Shown here: positions 44,091-52,735 of the stretch, one piece after another | How the letters are laid out: every line of letters begins with the position of its first letter | Numbering within the stretch: position 1 is the first letter of the stretch | Assembly: GCF_039928515.1 (NCBI RefSeq) | Contig: NZ_JBDSSZ010000114.1 | DNA length: 64,000 nucleotides | From: Capsulimonas sp039928515 | Lineage (GTDB): Bacteria; Armatimonadota; Armatimonadia; Armatimonadales; Capsulimonadaceae | Reading direction: 5' to 3' (one strand) | The notes under the pieces: generated by a model | The model's database searches: none | Seen by the model: only the letters and a program-made list of their open reading frames with translations | Told to the model about the DNA's origin: nothing | Translations under genes and position numbers: made by a program

Positions 44091-46416
44091 CCCAAATCTA
44101 ACCAATCATGGAGAAGTACAGCCGGAAGGGCCGCGAGCCGAGCCCACCGCCGGCCTCAGCGCGCCGAAAACCGCAGCTGGCGGCGTGCCCGCCCTGGTGT
44201 CGTCACTGCGCCACATTCACGAAGAAACAGGCGTCGTGCGCGGCGCGCGGACGCTCCTGCGCATGAATCAGACCGATGGGTTCGACTGCCCAGGCTGCGC
44301 GTGGCCCGATCCCGAAAACAAGCGCTCGCACGCTGAGTTCTGCGAAAACGGCGTCAAAGCCGTTGCAGAGGAGGCAACGACCAAACGAATCACAACAGAG
44401 TTCTTTCAAAAATGGAGCGTCGCCGATCTTTCGGAACAAACCGATCACTGGCTGGGCAAGCAAGGCCGCCTCACCCACCCCATGGTTCTTCGTCCCGGGG
44501 CGACACACTATGAACCGGTCTCGTGGGATAACGCATTCCAAATCATCGCCTCGGAACTGAACGCGCTGGCGTCCCCGAATGAGGCGCTCTTTTATACCTC
44601 CGGCCGCACCAGCAATGAAGCCGCATTTCTCTATCAGCTGTTCGTACGGCAGTTCGGCACAAACAATCTCCCCGACTGCTCCAACATGTGCCATGAGTCC
44701 AGCGGCGCGGCCCTCAGCGAAACGCTCGGCGTTGGTAAAGGCACGGTCACGCTGGAAGATCTGGAGATGGCGGATACGATCTTCGTGATCGGACAAAACC
44801 CCGGCACCAACCACCCGCGCATGCTCAGCGCCCTCCAGCACGCGGTTCGCAACGGCTGTACGGTTGTCAGCGTCAACCCATTGCCCGAAGCCGGCCTGAT
44901 ACGCTTCCAGCACCCTCAAGAACCCATCGGGATGCTGGCGGGCGGCACCCCGCTCTCCAAGCTCTTCCTGCAAGTGCGGATCAACGGCGACGTCGCGCTG
45001 CTCAAAGGAATCCTCAAAGAGATGCTGGAAGCCGAAGACAGATCTCCCGGGTCGGTCTTCGACCATGAGTTTATCGCGGCGCATACCAGCGGCTATGACG
45101 AGTTCGCAGCCGATATACGCCTGGAATCTTGGGAAGCAATCGTCGAGCAAAGCGGCATTGGTCGCGAGCAGATCCGTGAGGCGGCGGAAACCGCGATGCG
45201 CGCCGAGCGGATGATCTGCTGCTGGGCGATGGGGCTGACGCAGCACAAAAACGCCGTCGCCAACATTCAGGAAATCGTCAACCTGCTGCTTCTGCGCGGC
45301 CAGATCGGCAAGCCCGGCGCCGGCGTATGCCCCGTGCGCGGCCATAGCAATGTCCAAGGTGATCGGACAATGGGCATTTGGGAAAAGATGCCCGACCGAT
45401 TTCTGGACGCCCTGGGACGCGAATTCGATTTCGAGCCGCCACGCCGCCATGGCCTGGACGCCGTCGAATCGATCAAAGCAATGCACGCCGGCAAGGCGCG
45501 TGTCTTCATCGGCATGGGCGGAAATTTTCTCTCCGCGACACCGGATACAACCTATACAGCGACGGCGCTAAGCCAATGCGATTTGACCGTTCAAATCTCC
45601 ACCAAGCTCAATCGCAGTCATCTCATTACGGGAAAAACGGCGCTAATCCTTCCCTGTCTAGGCCGCACTGAGGCTGACATCCAGTCGTCCGGGCCGCAGT
45701 TTGTCACCGTAGAAGATTCCATGAGCGTCGTTCATCGTTCACGCGGCGCGCTCGCGCCGGCGTCCGAGCATCTTCGCAGCGAGCCGGCCATCGTCGCCGG
45801 CATGGCGAGCGCCACGCTTGGCGCCCGATCCAAAGTTCAATGGGACCAATTGGCGTCAAACTACGATCTCATCCGCGATCACGTCTCTCATGTCATTCCC
45901 GGCTTCCACGACTATAACGAACGCGTCCGCGAAACCAACGGCTTTCGGCTGCCGAACGGCGCACGCGAGCGCAGCTTCGTCACATCCACACAAAAAGCGC
46001 GCTTCACGGTCCACCCCATCCCTGAAACAAAGCTGGCGCCAGACGAGCTTCTCATGATGACCATTCGGAGCCATGACCAGTACAACACCACAATCTACGG
46101 CTTGGATGACCGGTACCGGGGCATCCACAACGGCCGCCGTGTTGTGCTTCTGAACGCCCACGATATCGAAGAATTAGGCTTCCAGCCTCAGGAATGGGTC
46201 GATCTGATCGGCCGCTTCCAAGGAGAAGAACGCGTCGCCGAACGATTTCTGATCGTCCCCTACGACATCCCCCGCCGATGCGCCGCCACATACTTCCCCG
46301 AAGCCAATGTCCTGGTCCCCATCAACAGCGTTGCCGACAAAAGCAACACACCCACATCAAAGTCTGTTGTCATCGCATTGCGGCGTTTGACTGCATCCGA
46401 CGCAATGAACCCCTGA
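44080..46416 (+). CDS. FdhF/YdeP-type molybdopterin oxidoreductase
   Basis: A 778-residue molybdopterin enzyme of the YdeP/FdhF-alpha group, a catalytic subunit related to formate dehydrogenase H whose physiological substrate is unsettled (YdeP aids acid resistance in E. coli). Visible blocks: FDCPGCAWPDP near residue 66, VSWDNAFQIIASEL, FYTSGRTSNEAAF, DCSNMCHESSG, GQNPGTNHPRM, and GHSNVQGDRTMG. The first 50 residues are an unstructured leader. The start is TTG at 44080, inside the end of fdhD. The N-terminal cysteines do not form the usual four-cysteine 4Fe-4S motif, which is normal for YdeP. Confidence 0.9.
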   Translation: MSDNPNLTNHGEVQPEGPRAEPTAGLSAPKTAAGGVPALVSSLRHIHEETGVVRGARTLLRMNQTDGFDCPGCAWPDPENKRSHAEFCENGVKAVAEEATTKRITTEFFQKWSVADLSEQTDHWLGKQGRLTHPMVLRPGATHYEPVSWDNAFQIIASELNALASPNEALFYTSGRTSNEAAFLYQLFVRQFGTNNLPDCSNMCHESSGAALSETLGVGKGTVTLEDLEMADTIFVIGQNPGTNHPRMLSALQHAVRNGCTVVSVNPLPEAGLIRFQHPQEPIGMLAGGTPLSKLFLQVRINGDVALLKGILKEMLEAEDRSPGSVFDHEFIAAHTSGYDEFAADIRLESWEAIVEQSGIGREQIREAAETAMRAERMICCWAMGLTQHKNAVANIQEIVNLLLLRGQIGKPGAGVCPVRGHSNVQGDRTMGIWEKMPDRFLDALGREFDFEPPRRHGLDAVESIKAMHAGKARVFIGMGGNFLSATPDTTYTATALSQCDLTVQISTKLNRSHLITGKTALILPCLGRTEADIQSSGPQFVTVEDSMSVVHRSRGALAPASEHLRSEPAIVAGMASATLGARSKVQWDQLASNYDLIRDHVSHVIPGFHDYNERVRETNGFRLPNGARERSFVTSTQKARFTVHPIPETKLAPDELLMMTIRSHDQYNTTIYGLDDRYRGIHNGRRVVLLNAHDIEELGFQPQEWVDLIGRFQGEERVAERFLIVPYDIPRRCAATYFPEANVLVPINSVADKSNTPTSKSVVIALRRLTASDAMNP

Positions 46417-46433
46417 ACGAAATCTTTATGGGA

Positions 46434-46470
46434 CCAATCGCTTGACAATGGTCCCATTCTGCTATATAAT
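46434..46470 (+). promoter_or_regulatory. GH76 operon promoter with operator in the spacer
   Basis: TTGACA (46442-46447), 17 bp, TATAAT (46465-46470): exact consensus. The spacer starts ATGGTCCCATT. A further ATGGGACCA lies just before the -35, and ATGGAGCC follows on from the -10. The same ATGGTCCC spacer is found in the GH43 promoter at 55986-56014. A repressor binding here would cover both RNA polymerase contacts. Confidence 0.7.
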
Positions 46471-46502
46471 GGAGCCGTAACGAAGTATGATACAGGAACA
46501 CG

Positions 46503-46637
46503 ATGACAGCATTGTTAGTGCTTAGTCGCTTAAAAAGTATTATTGCTAGAATAGCAATACAATTAACAATAATGGTCAAGACAATTTCCGTCCTGGAGGT
46601 AATTAAACAACCACAGAAGACATTGTTTAATAGTTAA
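46503..46637 (+). CDS. 44-residue leader ORF upstream of the GH76 operon
   Basis: A small frame begins at ATG 46503, seven nt after an AGGA, and ends at TAA 46635-46637, 36 nt before the first GH76 gene. The peptide is hydrophobic and basic (MTALLVLSRLKSIIARIAIQ, then a stretch rich in Ile, Val and Lys). Its codons are more AT-rich than those of the neighbours. It could be a leader peptide, a small membrane protein or chance. No homologue is known to me. Confidence 0.35.
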   Translation: MTALLVLSRLKSIIARIAIQLTIMVKTISVLEVIKQPQKTLFNS

Positions 46638-46673
46638 AATCGCATCACAGCTACGAAATCAGAGAGGATTAAC

Positions 46674-48212
46674 ATGAAGAAAAATAAGGGTTCAATGATC
46701 GGAGTACTGGCCAAAGTCGGCCTGATGGCGTTACTTGTTGGTCTGGGAGGCGCATCGCCCCAGCAGGCGTCGGCCATAGGATCCGGCGACGCCGACACGA
46801 TGTTCAATGGCTTTAACAACGCATTTTTGGTTAATGGCAACTATTACAAGACAAGCATCAACGGCAGCACCTTTGACGGCGGCTGGACCGGCGCGCTAGA
46901 CATCATGGTGGCCGAGGATGCTTACGAGCGGACCGGCAGCGCCGCGCACAAGAATCTCGTCAACAACCTCTGCACTACCTTCCTCCAGAAGTTCCCGCCC
47001 GGATACACCTGGGACGGCTACAACGACGACATCGGCTGGATGTCCATCATGCTGGCCCGCGGATATCTGATCACCGGCAACGCCAACCTGCTTACCCAGG
47101 CGCGAACGTCCTGCTTCGACATGGCGTGGGCGCGCGGATGGGACACCCAGTACAACGGCGGCGGCATTTGGGAACAGCAGCCCAACATGACCCCGGCCGG
47201 CCAGAAGATCGACAAGGAAGCTCTCTCCAACGACAGCCTGGGCAAGGCCGCCTGCCTGATCTACATGGGCAACCACGATCAATGGTATCTGGACCGCGCT
47301 ACTCAGATCTACGCCTGGGTGCGCAGCCACCTCTACAATACAAGCAACGGCCAAGTTTACAACGGCGTTGACCGCAACAACGTCGTCGATACCAGCAGGA
47401 ATGTCTACAACCAGGGCACTTTTGCGGATTACGCCAATTACCTCTATCAGATCACCGGCAACGTCATGTATTACGACGACGCCAAAAGGGCGATCGACTA
47501 CGTCAAAGGTCCTTCCTGGTACAACGGCGGCGTCATGACCGGGGGCGGCACCAATACCTGGTCGGACGAGTACGCCCGAGGCCTGGGACATTTCTGTCGG
47601 GATAACCGCCAGTGGGGCGCATACCTCAGCTGGGCGCAGGCCAACGCCAACGCCGCCTGGAGCCGTCGCCGCACCGACTACAACATCTGCTGGAGCGACT
47701 TCAGCCAGCAGACCCCGAACGATAATAATATCATTACGAATCGGTTTTGCGACGCGGCGGCGTGGCTGCAGTACACCCCAGCCACCATGCCCAGCAACGT
47801 CTGGGGACGGCACACGATCGTCGGCTTGAACAACATGGCGGTGGACACGCTCGGCCTGATCGACAATAACAAAGTCGTGGGCCTCTGGGGCTTGAACTAC
47901 GGCCAGACCCAGATTTGGAACTTCACCCAGAATGCGGATACCTCCTGGAACATCGTCAGCCAATCCAGCTGGAAAGCGCTGGATGTTCCAGGCGGCTCCA
48001 CCACCAACGGAACGCAAATCATTCAGTGGGCTCCTACCCGCGACACGAACCAGCGGTGGTGGGTAGACATGCAGTCTGACGGCAGTTACAAGATCTGGAA
48101 CCAGCAAAGCAGCCTATCTTTGGATAGCTCCAGCACTACGACCAACGGACAGGCGCTGATCGAATGGGGCTGGAACGCCAACGCGCCCCAGCAGCGCTGG
48201 CTGCTGCAATAA
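46674..48212 (+). CDS. Secreted GH76 alpha-1,6-mannanase-like enzyme with ricin lectin domain (copy A)
   Basis: A 512-residue secreted enzyme of glycoside hydrolase family 76, which cleaves alpha-1,6-mannan backbones such as those of fungal cell walls. Signal peptide at about 1-34 (ends ...QQASA). The (alpha/alpha)6 catalytic domain runs to about 380, with the twin aspartates at 118-119 in NDDIGW. Conserved neighbours are NGGGIWEQQP and TYN/YNQGTFADYANYLY. The C-terminal ~125 residues are a ricin-type beta-trefoil; its first repeat is degraded while the next two have proper Q-x-W blocks. It is the first gene of a five-gene run of lectin-bearing enzymes. Confidence 0.85.
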   Translation: MKKNKGSMIGVLAKVGLMALLVGLGGASPQQASAIGSGDADTMFNGFNNAFLVNGNYYKTSINGSTFDGGWTGALDIMVAEDAYERTGSAAHKNLVNNLCTTFLQKFPPGYTWDGYNDDIGWMSIMLARGYLITGNANLLTQARTSCFDMAWARGWDTQYNGGGIWEQQPNMTPAGQKIDKEALSNDSLGKAACLIYMGNHDQWYLDRATQIYAWVRSHLYNTSNGQVYNGVDRNNVVDTSRNVYNQGTFADYANYLYQITGNVMYYDDAKRAIDYVKGPSWYNGGVMTGGGTNTWSDEYARGLGHFCRDNRQWGAYLSWAQANANAAWSRRRTDYNICWSDFSQQTPNDNNIITNRFCDAAAWLQYTPATMPSNVWGRHTIVGLNNMAVDTLGLIDNNKVVGLWGLNYGQTQIWNFTQNADTSWNIVSQSSWKALDVPGGSTTNGTQIIQWAPTRDTNQRWWVDMQSDGSYKIWNQQSSLSLDSSSTTTNGQALIEWGWNANAPQQRWLLQ

Positions 48213-48223
48213 ATCATTGGAGA

Positions 48224-48255
48224 AAGGCCGCTGTCTGATAAAGGCAGCGGCCGTG
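48224..48255 (+). terminator. Hairpin between GH76 copies A and B
   Basis: GGCCGCTG pairs with CAGCGGCC around a ~14-nt loop, then GTGTTTCC. It probably gives partial termination, so that downstream genes are made in smaller amounts, unless they have their own promoters. Confidence 0.5.
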
Positions 48256-48304
48256 TTTCCGTATGATTCTATCGCTATTATCACAATACATTGACAAGGA
48301 GATC

Positions 48305-49861
48305 ATGAACATGAAGAAGATACCATGCGCGATCAAGGCAAAGATCGTGGGCCAAATTGGGCTGCTGGCTTTGCTTGTTGGCCTGAGCTGTAGTATGCCG
48401 CAGCAGGCGGCGGCGATCGGCTCCGGCGACGCCGATTCATCCTTCAACGCATTCAACAATGCCTTTCTGGTAAATTCCGGCGGCCAGACCTATTACAAAG
48501 CGGCGCTGAACAACGCAAATGCGGACGGCACCTGGGCGGCCTCGCTGGACATTCTCGTGGCGGAGGACGCTTACGAGCGCACCGGTAGCGCCGCGCACAA
48601 GACGCTGGTGAATAACCTCTGCACGACCTGGCTCCAGAAGACTCCGCCGCCGTGGGACTGGGACGGCTGGAATGACGATATTGGCTGGTTTTCACTGGCG
48701 CTGGTCCGTGGCTATCAGCAGACGGGCAACGCCAACTTTCTCACCCAGGCCCGCTATGGCTTCGATATGGCCTGGGCTCGCGGCTGGGATACCCAATACA
48801 ATGGCGGCGGAATCTGGGAGCAGCAGCCCGAAAAAACTCCGGCTGGGCAAGCCATCAATAAAGAAGCTCTGTCCAACGACAGTCTGGGGAAAGTGGCTTG
48901 CTTGATCTACCAAAGCAATCACGATCAATGGTATCTGGACCGGGCGACCCAGATCTACGACTGGGTCTGGCATCACCTTTACAACCCGAGCAACGGCCAG
49001 GTTTACGCCAATGTCGATCGTAACGGAGTGGTCAACACCGGCACAGCCGTCTATAACCAGGGGACGTTTGTGGACTTCGCCAATTACATGTACCAGATCA
49101 CGGGAAACGTGAACTACTACAACGACGCCAAGCGAGCCATCGATTACGTCAAGAACAACATGACGACGAACGGGATCATCAGCAACAACGCCGGTTACCT
49201 GAACACCTGGGCGGATGAGTTTGCGCGTGGCCTGGGACATTTCTGCCGGGACAACCGCCAATGGGGAACTTACTATCCATGGATGGTGCAGAACGCGGAC
49301 GCCATCATGAACACCCGGCGCACCGATCTCAACATCACCTGGAACGGCTGGACTCAGCAGACTCCCAACGACAATACCTTGATCGCGAATAAGTTCGCCA
49401 GCGCAGTGGCCTGGCTGCAATTCACTCCGGCGACCCAGCCCAACAACATTGCCGGTACGCACGCGATTGTCAGCAAGCAGAACGGCATTGCGATCGATAA
49501 TGGCGGCAGCGCCGCCAACGGGGGCGGCGTGATTCAGTGGGGTTTGAACTATGGCCAGAACCAGAAGTGGAACTTCACCCAGAACGCGGATACCTCCTGG
49601 AACATCGTCAGTCAGTCGAGCTGGAAGGCTTTGGATAATCCCGGCGGTTCCGCGACCAACGGTACACAGATGGTGCAGTGGACTCCGACCCGCGATACGA
49701 ACCAGCGCTGGTGGGTGGACGTGCAGTCCGACGGCTCGTACAAGATCTGGAACCAGCAAAGCAGCCTGGCGCTGGATAACTCCAGCTCCAATACCAATGG
49801 ACAGGCGCTGATCGAATGGATTTGGAACGGTGGAACCCAGCAGCGCTGGCTTCTGCAGTAA
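48305..49861 (+). CDS. Secreted GH76 enzyme with ricin lectin domain (copy B)
   Basis: A 518-residue paralogue of copy A with the same layout: signal peptide (ends ...QQAAA), GH76 domain with Asp124-Asp125 in NDDIGW, and a C-terminal ricin-type trefoil. Here all three Q-x-W-like repeats are intact (GVIQWG, MVQWTP, ALIEWI). The two copies are most alike in the catalytic domain and the lectin end. ATG 48305 follows AAGGAGATC; longer frames from 48263 are unnecessary. Copies A and B form one pair, and copies C (49899) and D (52736) another. Confidence 0.85.
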   Translation: MNMKKIPCAIKAKIVGQIGLLALLVGLSCSMPQQAAAIGSGDADSSFNAFNNAFLVNSGGQTYYKAALNNANADGTWAASLDILVAEDAYERTGSAAHKTLVNNLCTTWLQKTPPPWDWDGWNDDIGWFSLALVRGYQQTGNANFLTQARYGFDMAWARGWDTQYNGGGIWEQQPEKTPAGQAINKEALSNDSLGKVACLIYQSNHDQWYLDRATQIYDWVWHHLYNPSNGQVYANVDRNGVVNTGTAVYNQGTFVDFANYMYQITGNVNYYNDAKRAIDYVKNNMTTNGIISNNAGYLNTWADEFARGLGHFCRDNRQWGTYYPWMVQNADAIMNTRRTDLNITWNGWTQQTPNDNTLIANKFASAVAWLQFTPATQPNNIAGTHAIVSKQNGIAIDNGGSAANGGGVIQWGLNYGQNQKWNFTQNADTSWNIVSQSSWKALDNPGGSATNGTQMVQWTPTRDTNQRWWVDVQSDGSYKIWNQQSSLALDNSSSNTNGQALIEWIWNGGTQQRWLLQ

Positions 49862-49898
49862 GCCCCCAAGAAACGACTAGGATTTGGAGAACACCACG

Positions 49899-51437
49899 AT
49901 GAACACCCGCTCGACACGCAAAAAAATGACTTCTCACTGGACAAAGCGCATCGGCTTTGCAGCATTACTGGGGCTTTCGATTACGCTCGCCGGCGCGCCT
50001 GGCGCCCACGCGCAAAACAGCGCCAACGCCGACACCGTATATAACGGCTGGCTCAATGCGTACTTGATCCGCTCCGGCGGACAGACCTACTTCTGCAACA
50101 GCCTCACCGATCGTTCCCGCGCCTTTATGTGGGGTCAGGCTTATATGATCACCGGCGTGGAGGACGCCTACGATAAGAATAAAGCGGCGGATCGAAAGCA
50201 GCTCGTCACCGATCTTCTGAACACCTTCATCGCGAATGAGATCACGCCGGACACGAACAAAAACCTGGCGTGGGACAGCTGGAACGACGATCTGGCGTGG
50301 GCGATTATCGCGCTGATCCGAGGCTATCAAATTACCGGCAATACCGCTTACCGAGACGCCGCCGTAACAAACTGGAACGTCGTTTACAACCGGGGCTGGG
50401 ATAATACATTCGGCGGCGGGATTTGGGAGAATATGGATAACGTCCCCGCCGGCGGCAAAGGCGGGCTGAGCAACTGGCCGATGGTGATCGCCGGCGGCCT
50501 CATCTATGATTCCACCGGCGACGCCACGATCTTGAGCAAAAGCCAGTCCATCTACGCCTGGGCGCGGTCGCACGCCTACGATCCCAACAACGGCCGAGTC
50601 TACGAAGGCTGGAACTCCACCGGCATCTACGGCGACGATAACGCCTATAACAGCGGGCTTCTTGTCAACTCGGCCAACGCGCTCTATAAGATCACGCGTA
50701 CGACTCAGTATTACAACGACGCCGTAACGGCCGCCGCTCATGTGATCAACAAATACCCCATTTTGAATGAAGACCATCCCGCGAATGGGGACTTTGGAGG
50801 CGATCAGTTCTACCGGGGCCTGAGCCTCTTCGCCCGCCAAAATAATCTCTGGAACACCTACTGGCAATGGCTGGAGAACAACGCCGCTTCCGCCTGGAAT
50901 AACCGGCGAACGGATTCCAATGTCTCCTGGAACAACTTCACTTCGCCCACCACGACCGGCAATCTCCGCGCGATGGAAGCCGAAGGCTCGGTTGTCGTGC
51001 AGGCGGTCTCTCAGATCAATCCCATCAGCGGCGTTCACACCATCTTCAACCAGGCGAACGGCTTAGTGATTGACAACGCCAGCACCAACACCCAGGGCGC
51101 GGGCGTCATCCAATGGGGCTGGAACAGCGGCAGCGCGCAGAAGTGGATCTTCACCCAGAATTCCGATAGCTCCTGGAGTATTGTCAATAAATATAGCGGC
51201 CAGGGGCTGGATAACGCCAACAGCACATCGAACGGAACACAAATAATCCAGTGGGGCGCGAGTAGCGGCAACAACAACCAGCGCTGGTGGGTGGACCAGC
51301 AGTCCGACGGCTCCTACAAGATCTGGAACAAAGCCAATAGTTTGGCGCTCGACAACAACAATATGAATACGAACGCCGCTTCGCTGATCCAGTGGGGCTG
51401 GAACGGCGGCGCTAACCAGAGATGGTATCTCAAATAA
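49899..51437 (+). CDS. Secreted GH76 enzyme with ricin lectin domain (copy C)
   Basis: A 512-residue GH76 enzyme, more distant from copies A and B. Signal peptide at about 1-38 (ends ...GAHAQ). The catalytic aspartates are 130-131 (WNDDLAW). Its N-terminal block (SGGQTYF, GQAYMITGVEDAYD) is shared with copy D. A three-repeat ricin-type lectin ends the protein. ATG 49899 has GGAG at nine nt; TTG 49884 is in frame but less likely. It follows copy B by 37 bp without a terminator, so they are probably co-transcribed. Confidence 0.85.
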   Translation: MNTRSTRKKMTSHWTKRIGFAALLGLSITLAGAPGAHAQNSANADTVYNGWLNAYLIRSGGQTYFCNSLTDRSRAFMWGQAYMITGVEDAYDKNKAADRKQLVTDLLNTFIANEITPDTNKNLAWDSWNDDLAWAIIALIRGYQITGNTAYRDAAVTNWNVVYNRGWDNTFGGGIWENMDNVPAGGKGGLSNWPMVIAGGLIYDSTGDATILSKSQSIYAWARSHAYDPNNGRVYEGWNSTGIYGDDNAYNSGLLVNSANALYKITRTTQYYNDAVTAAAHVINKYPILNEDHPANGDFGGDQFYRGLSLFARQNNLWNTYWQWLENNAASAWNNRRTDSNVSWNNFTSPTTTGNLRAMEAEGSVVVQAVSQINPISGVHTIFNQANGLVIDNASTNTQGAGVIQWGWNSGSAQKWIFTQNSDSSWSIVNKYSGQGLDNANSTSNGTQIIQWGASSGNNNQRWWVDQQSDGSYKIWNKANSLALDNNNMNTNAASLIQWGWNGGANQRWYLK

Positions 51438-51458
51438 ACGGCGATCGCCGTTTTTCTT
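51437..51458 (+). terminator. Short terminator after GH76 copy C
   Basis: AAACGGC pairs with GCCGTTT around a GATC loop, followed by a T-rich tail. Confidence 0.6.
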
Positions 51459-51487
51459 TTGTTCACTTCACCCTTGGGAGACTAAAA

Positions 51488-52630
51488 ATGACTGTGTCCG
51501 CATATAAAAAAAAGAACGCTTTCTCTTTCGCCTCGGTCTGCCTGGGCTCCCTGATGATGCTGACAGGGATTTCCTCGGCGGCGCAAAGCGCGGGATTGCG
51601 CCTGATGCCGATTGGCGACTCGATCACGTCGGGATTCCAAAGCACCACCAACAACGGCTACCGGGGACCGCTCTGGAGCACACTGAAAAACCAGGGCAAC
51701 GCCATCGACTTCGTCGGCGCCATTCGGGATGGCGTGATGTTCGATCCCGACCATGAAGGCCATTCCGGCAAGCGAATCGATGAGGTCGCCGCACTGATCA
51801 ACGGTCCATTAGCGACTTATCAGCCCAATCTCGTCACGCTGCATATCGGCACCAACGATCTGGGGCAGAACTATAACGTTTCCACCGCGCCCAACAGACT
51901 GGCTTCACTGATCGATCAGATCTTCAACACCGACCCCGGCGTCACTATCGTGGTGGCTCAGCTGATCTGCAATAAGGACGCAACGGTTCAATCGCGCATC
52001 AACTCCTATAACAGCCAGATCCCCGGCATCGTGCAGGCGCGGGCGAACGCCGGCAAGCATATCACCATGGTCAGCATGAGTTCGCTCAACACGGGAGACT
52101 TGTACGACAGCACACATCCCAACGACGGCGGCTATCAGAAGATGGCCAACGTCTGGGCTGGCGGCGTCCAGCAGGTCATCGCCAACGGCTGGGTCTCCAA
52201 CATCGATTTCGCCGGCTACTTTGAGATCAAAAACGTCTACAGCGGACTCTCGCTGGATGTCTCCGGCGGCTCCACCACCAACGGCGGAATCGTCATTCAG
52301 TATCCCTACGGCGGCGGCTCCAACCAGTTGTGGAACTTCATCCCTACCAGCAGCGGCTACTACCAGATCAAGAATGCGTACAGCGGCCTGGATATCAATG
52401 TCTCCGGCGCCCGCACCGACAACGGCGCGCCTATTGTCCAATGGCAATTCGGCAACCAGGGCAACGACCAGTGGCTGCCCACCCGTCAGAGCGACGGCTC
52501 GTATGTGTTTACCAACCGGCACAGCGGCCTGGTTCTGGACAATCCTGGCGGAACAACGCAGGGCGCGCAGCTTGACCAATGGGGTTCGAACCCAGGAACC
52601 AACCAAAGGTTCTATGTGGGCGCCCATTAG
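51488..52630 (+). CDS. Secreted SGNH/GDSL hydrolase with ricin lectin domain
   Basis: A 380-residue secreted esterase, likely an acetyl-esterase acting on decorated polysaccharide. Signal peptide at about 1-34. The SGNH domain (about 36-235) has the nucleophile Ser45 in GDSIT, the GTND block near residue 120, and a DSTHPNDGGY block holding the catalytic Asp and His. The C-terminal ~140 residues are a ricin-type trefoil (IQYPYG, VQWQFG, LDQWGS). It sits between GH76 copies C and D on the same strand. Deacetylation of mannan before backbone cleavage is a sensible reading, but inferred. ATG 51488 has GGGAG eight nt before; the longer frame overlaps copy C. Confidence 0.85.
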   Translation: MTVSAYKKKNAFSFASVCLGSLMMLTGISSAAQSAGLRLMPIGDSITSGFQSTTNNGYRGPLWSTLKNQGNAIDFVGAIRDGVMFDPDHEGHSGKRIDEVAALINGPLATYQPNLVTLHIGTNDLGQNYNVSTAPNRLASLIDQIFNTDPGVTIVVAQLICNKDATVQSRINSYNSQIPGIVQARANAGKHITMVSMSSLNTGDLYDSTHPNDGGYQKMANVWAGGVQQVIANGWVSNIDFAGYFEIKNVYSGLSLDVSGGSTTNGGIVIQYPYGGGSNQLWNFIPTSSGYYQIKNAYSGLDINVSGARTDNGAPIVQWQFGNQGNDQWLPTRQSDGSYVFTNRHSGLVLDNPGGTTQGAQLDQWGSNPGTNQRFYVGAH

Positions 52631-52651
52631 CCCTGAGGCCCCTTCGCACGA

Positions 52652-52695
52652 CGCAACCGCCTGGGTGAAAAATTTCTTCCGCCCAGGCGGTTGCG
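52652..52695 (+). terminator. Long hairpin between the SGNH gene and GH76 copy D
   Basis: CGCAACCGCCTGGG and CCCAGGCGGTTGCG (14-bp perfect arms, 16-nt loop). There is no T-run, so it may attenuate or stabilise rather than end the transcript. Confidence 0.5.
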
Positions 52696-52735
52696 CGCGC
52701 CTTGGATGCGGATCCACTCACTACAAAGGAACACC

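Noticed and set aside
44203..45486. Long open frame opposite the molybdoenzyme gene
   Set aside because: Antisense shadow; the plus strand carries continuous conserved molybdopterin motifs.
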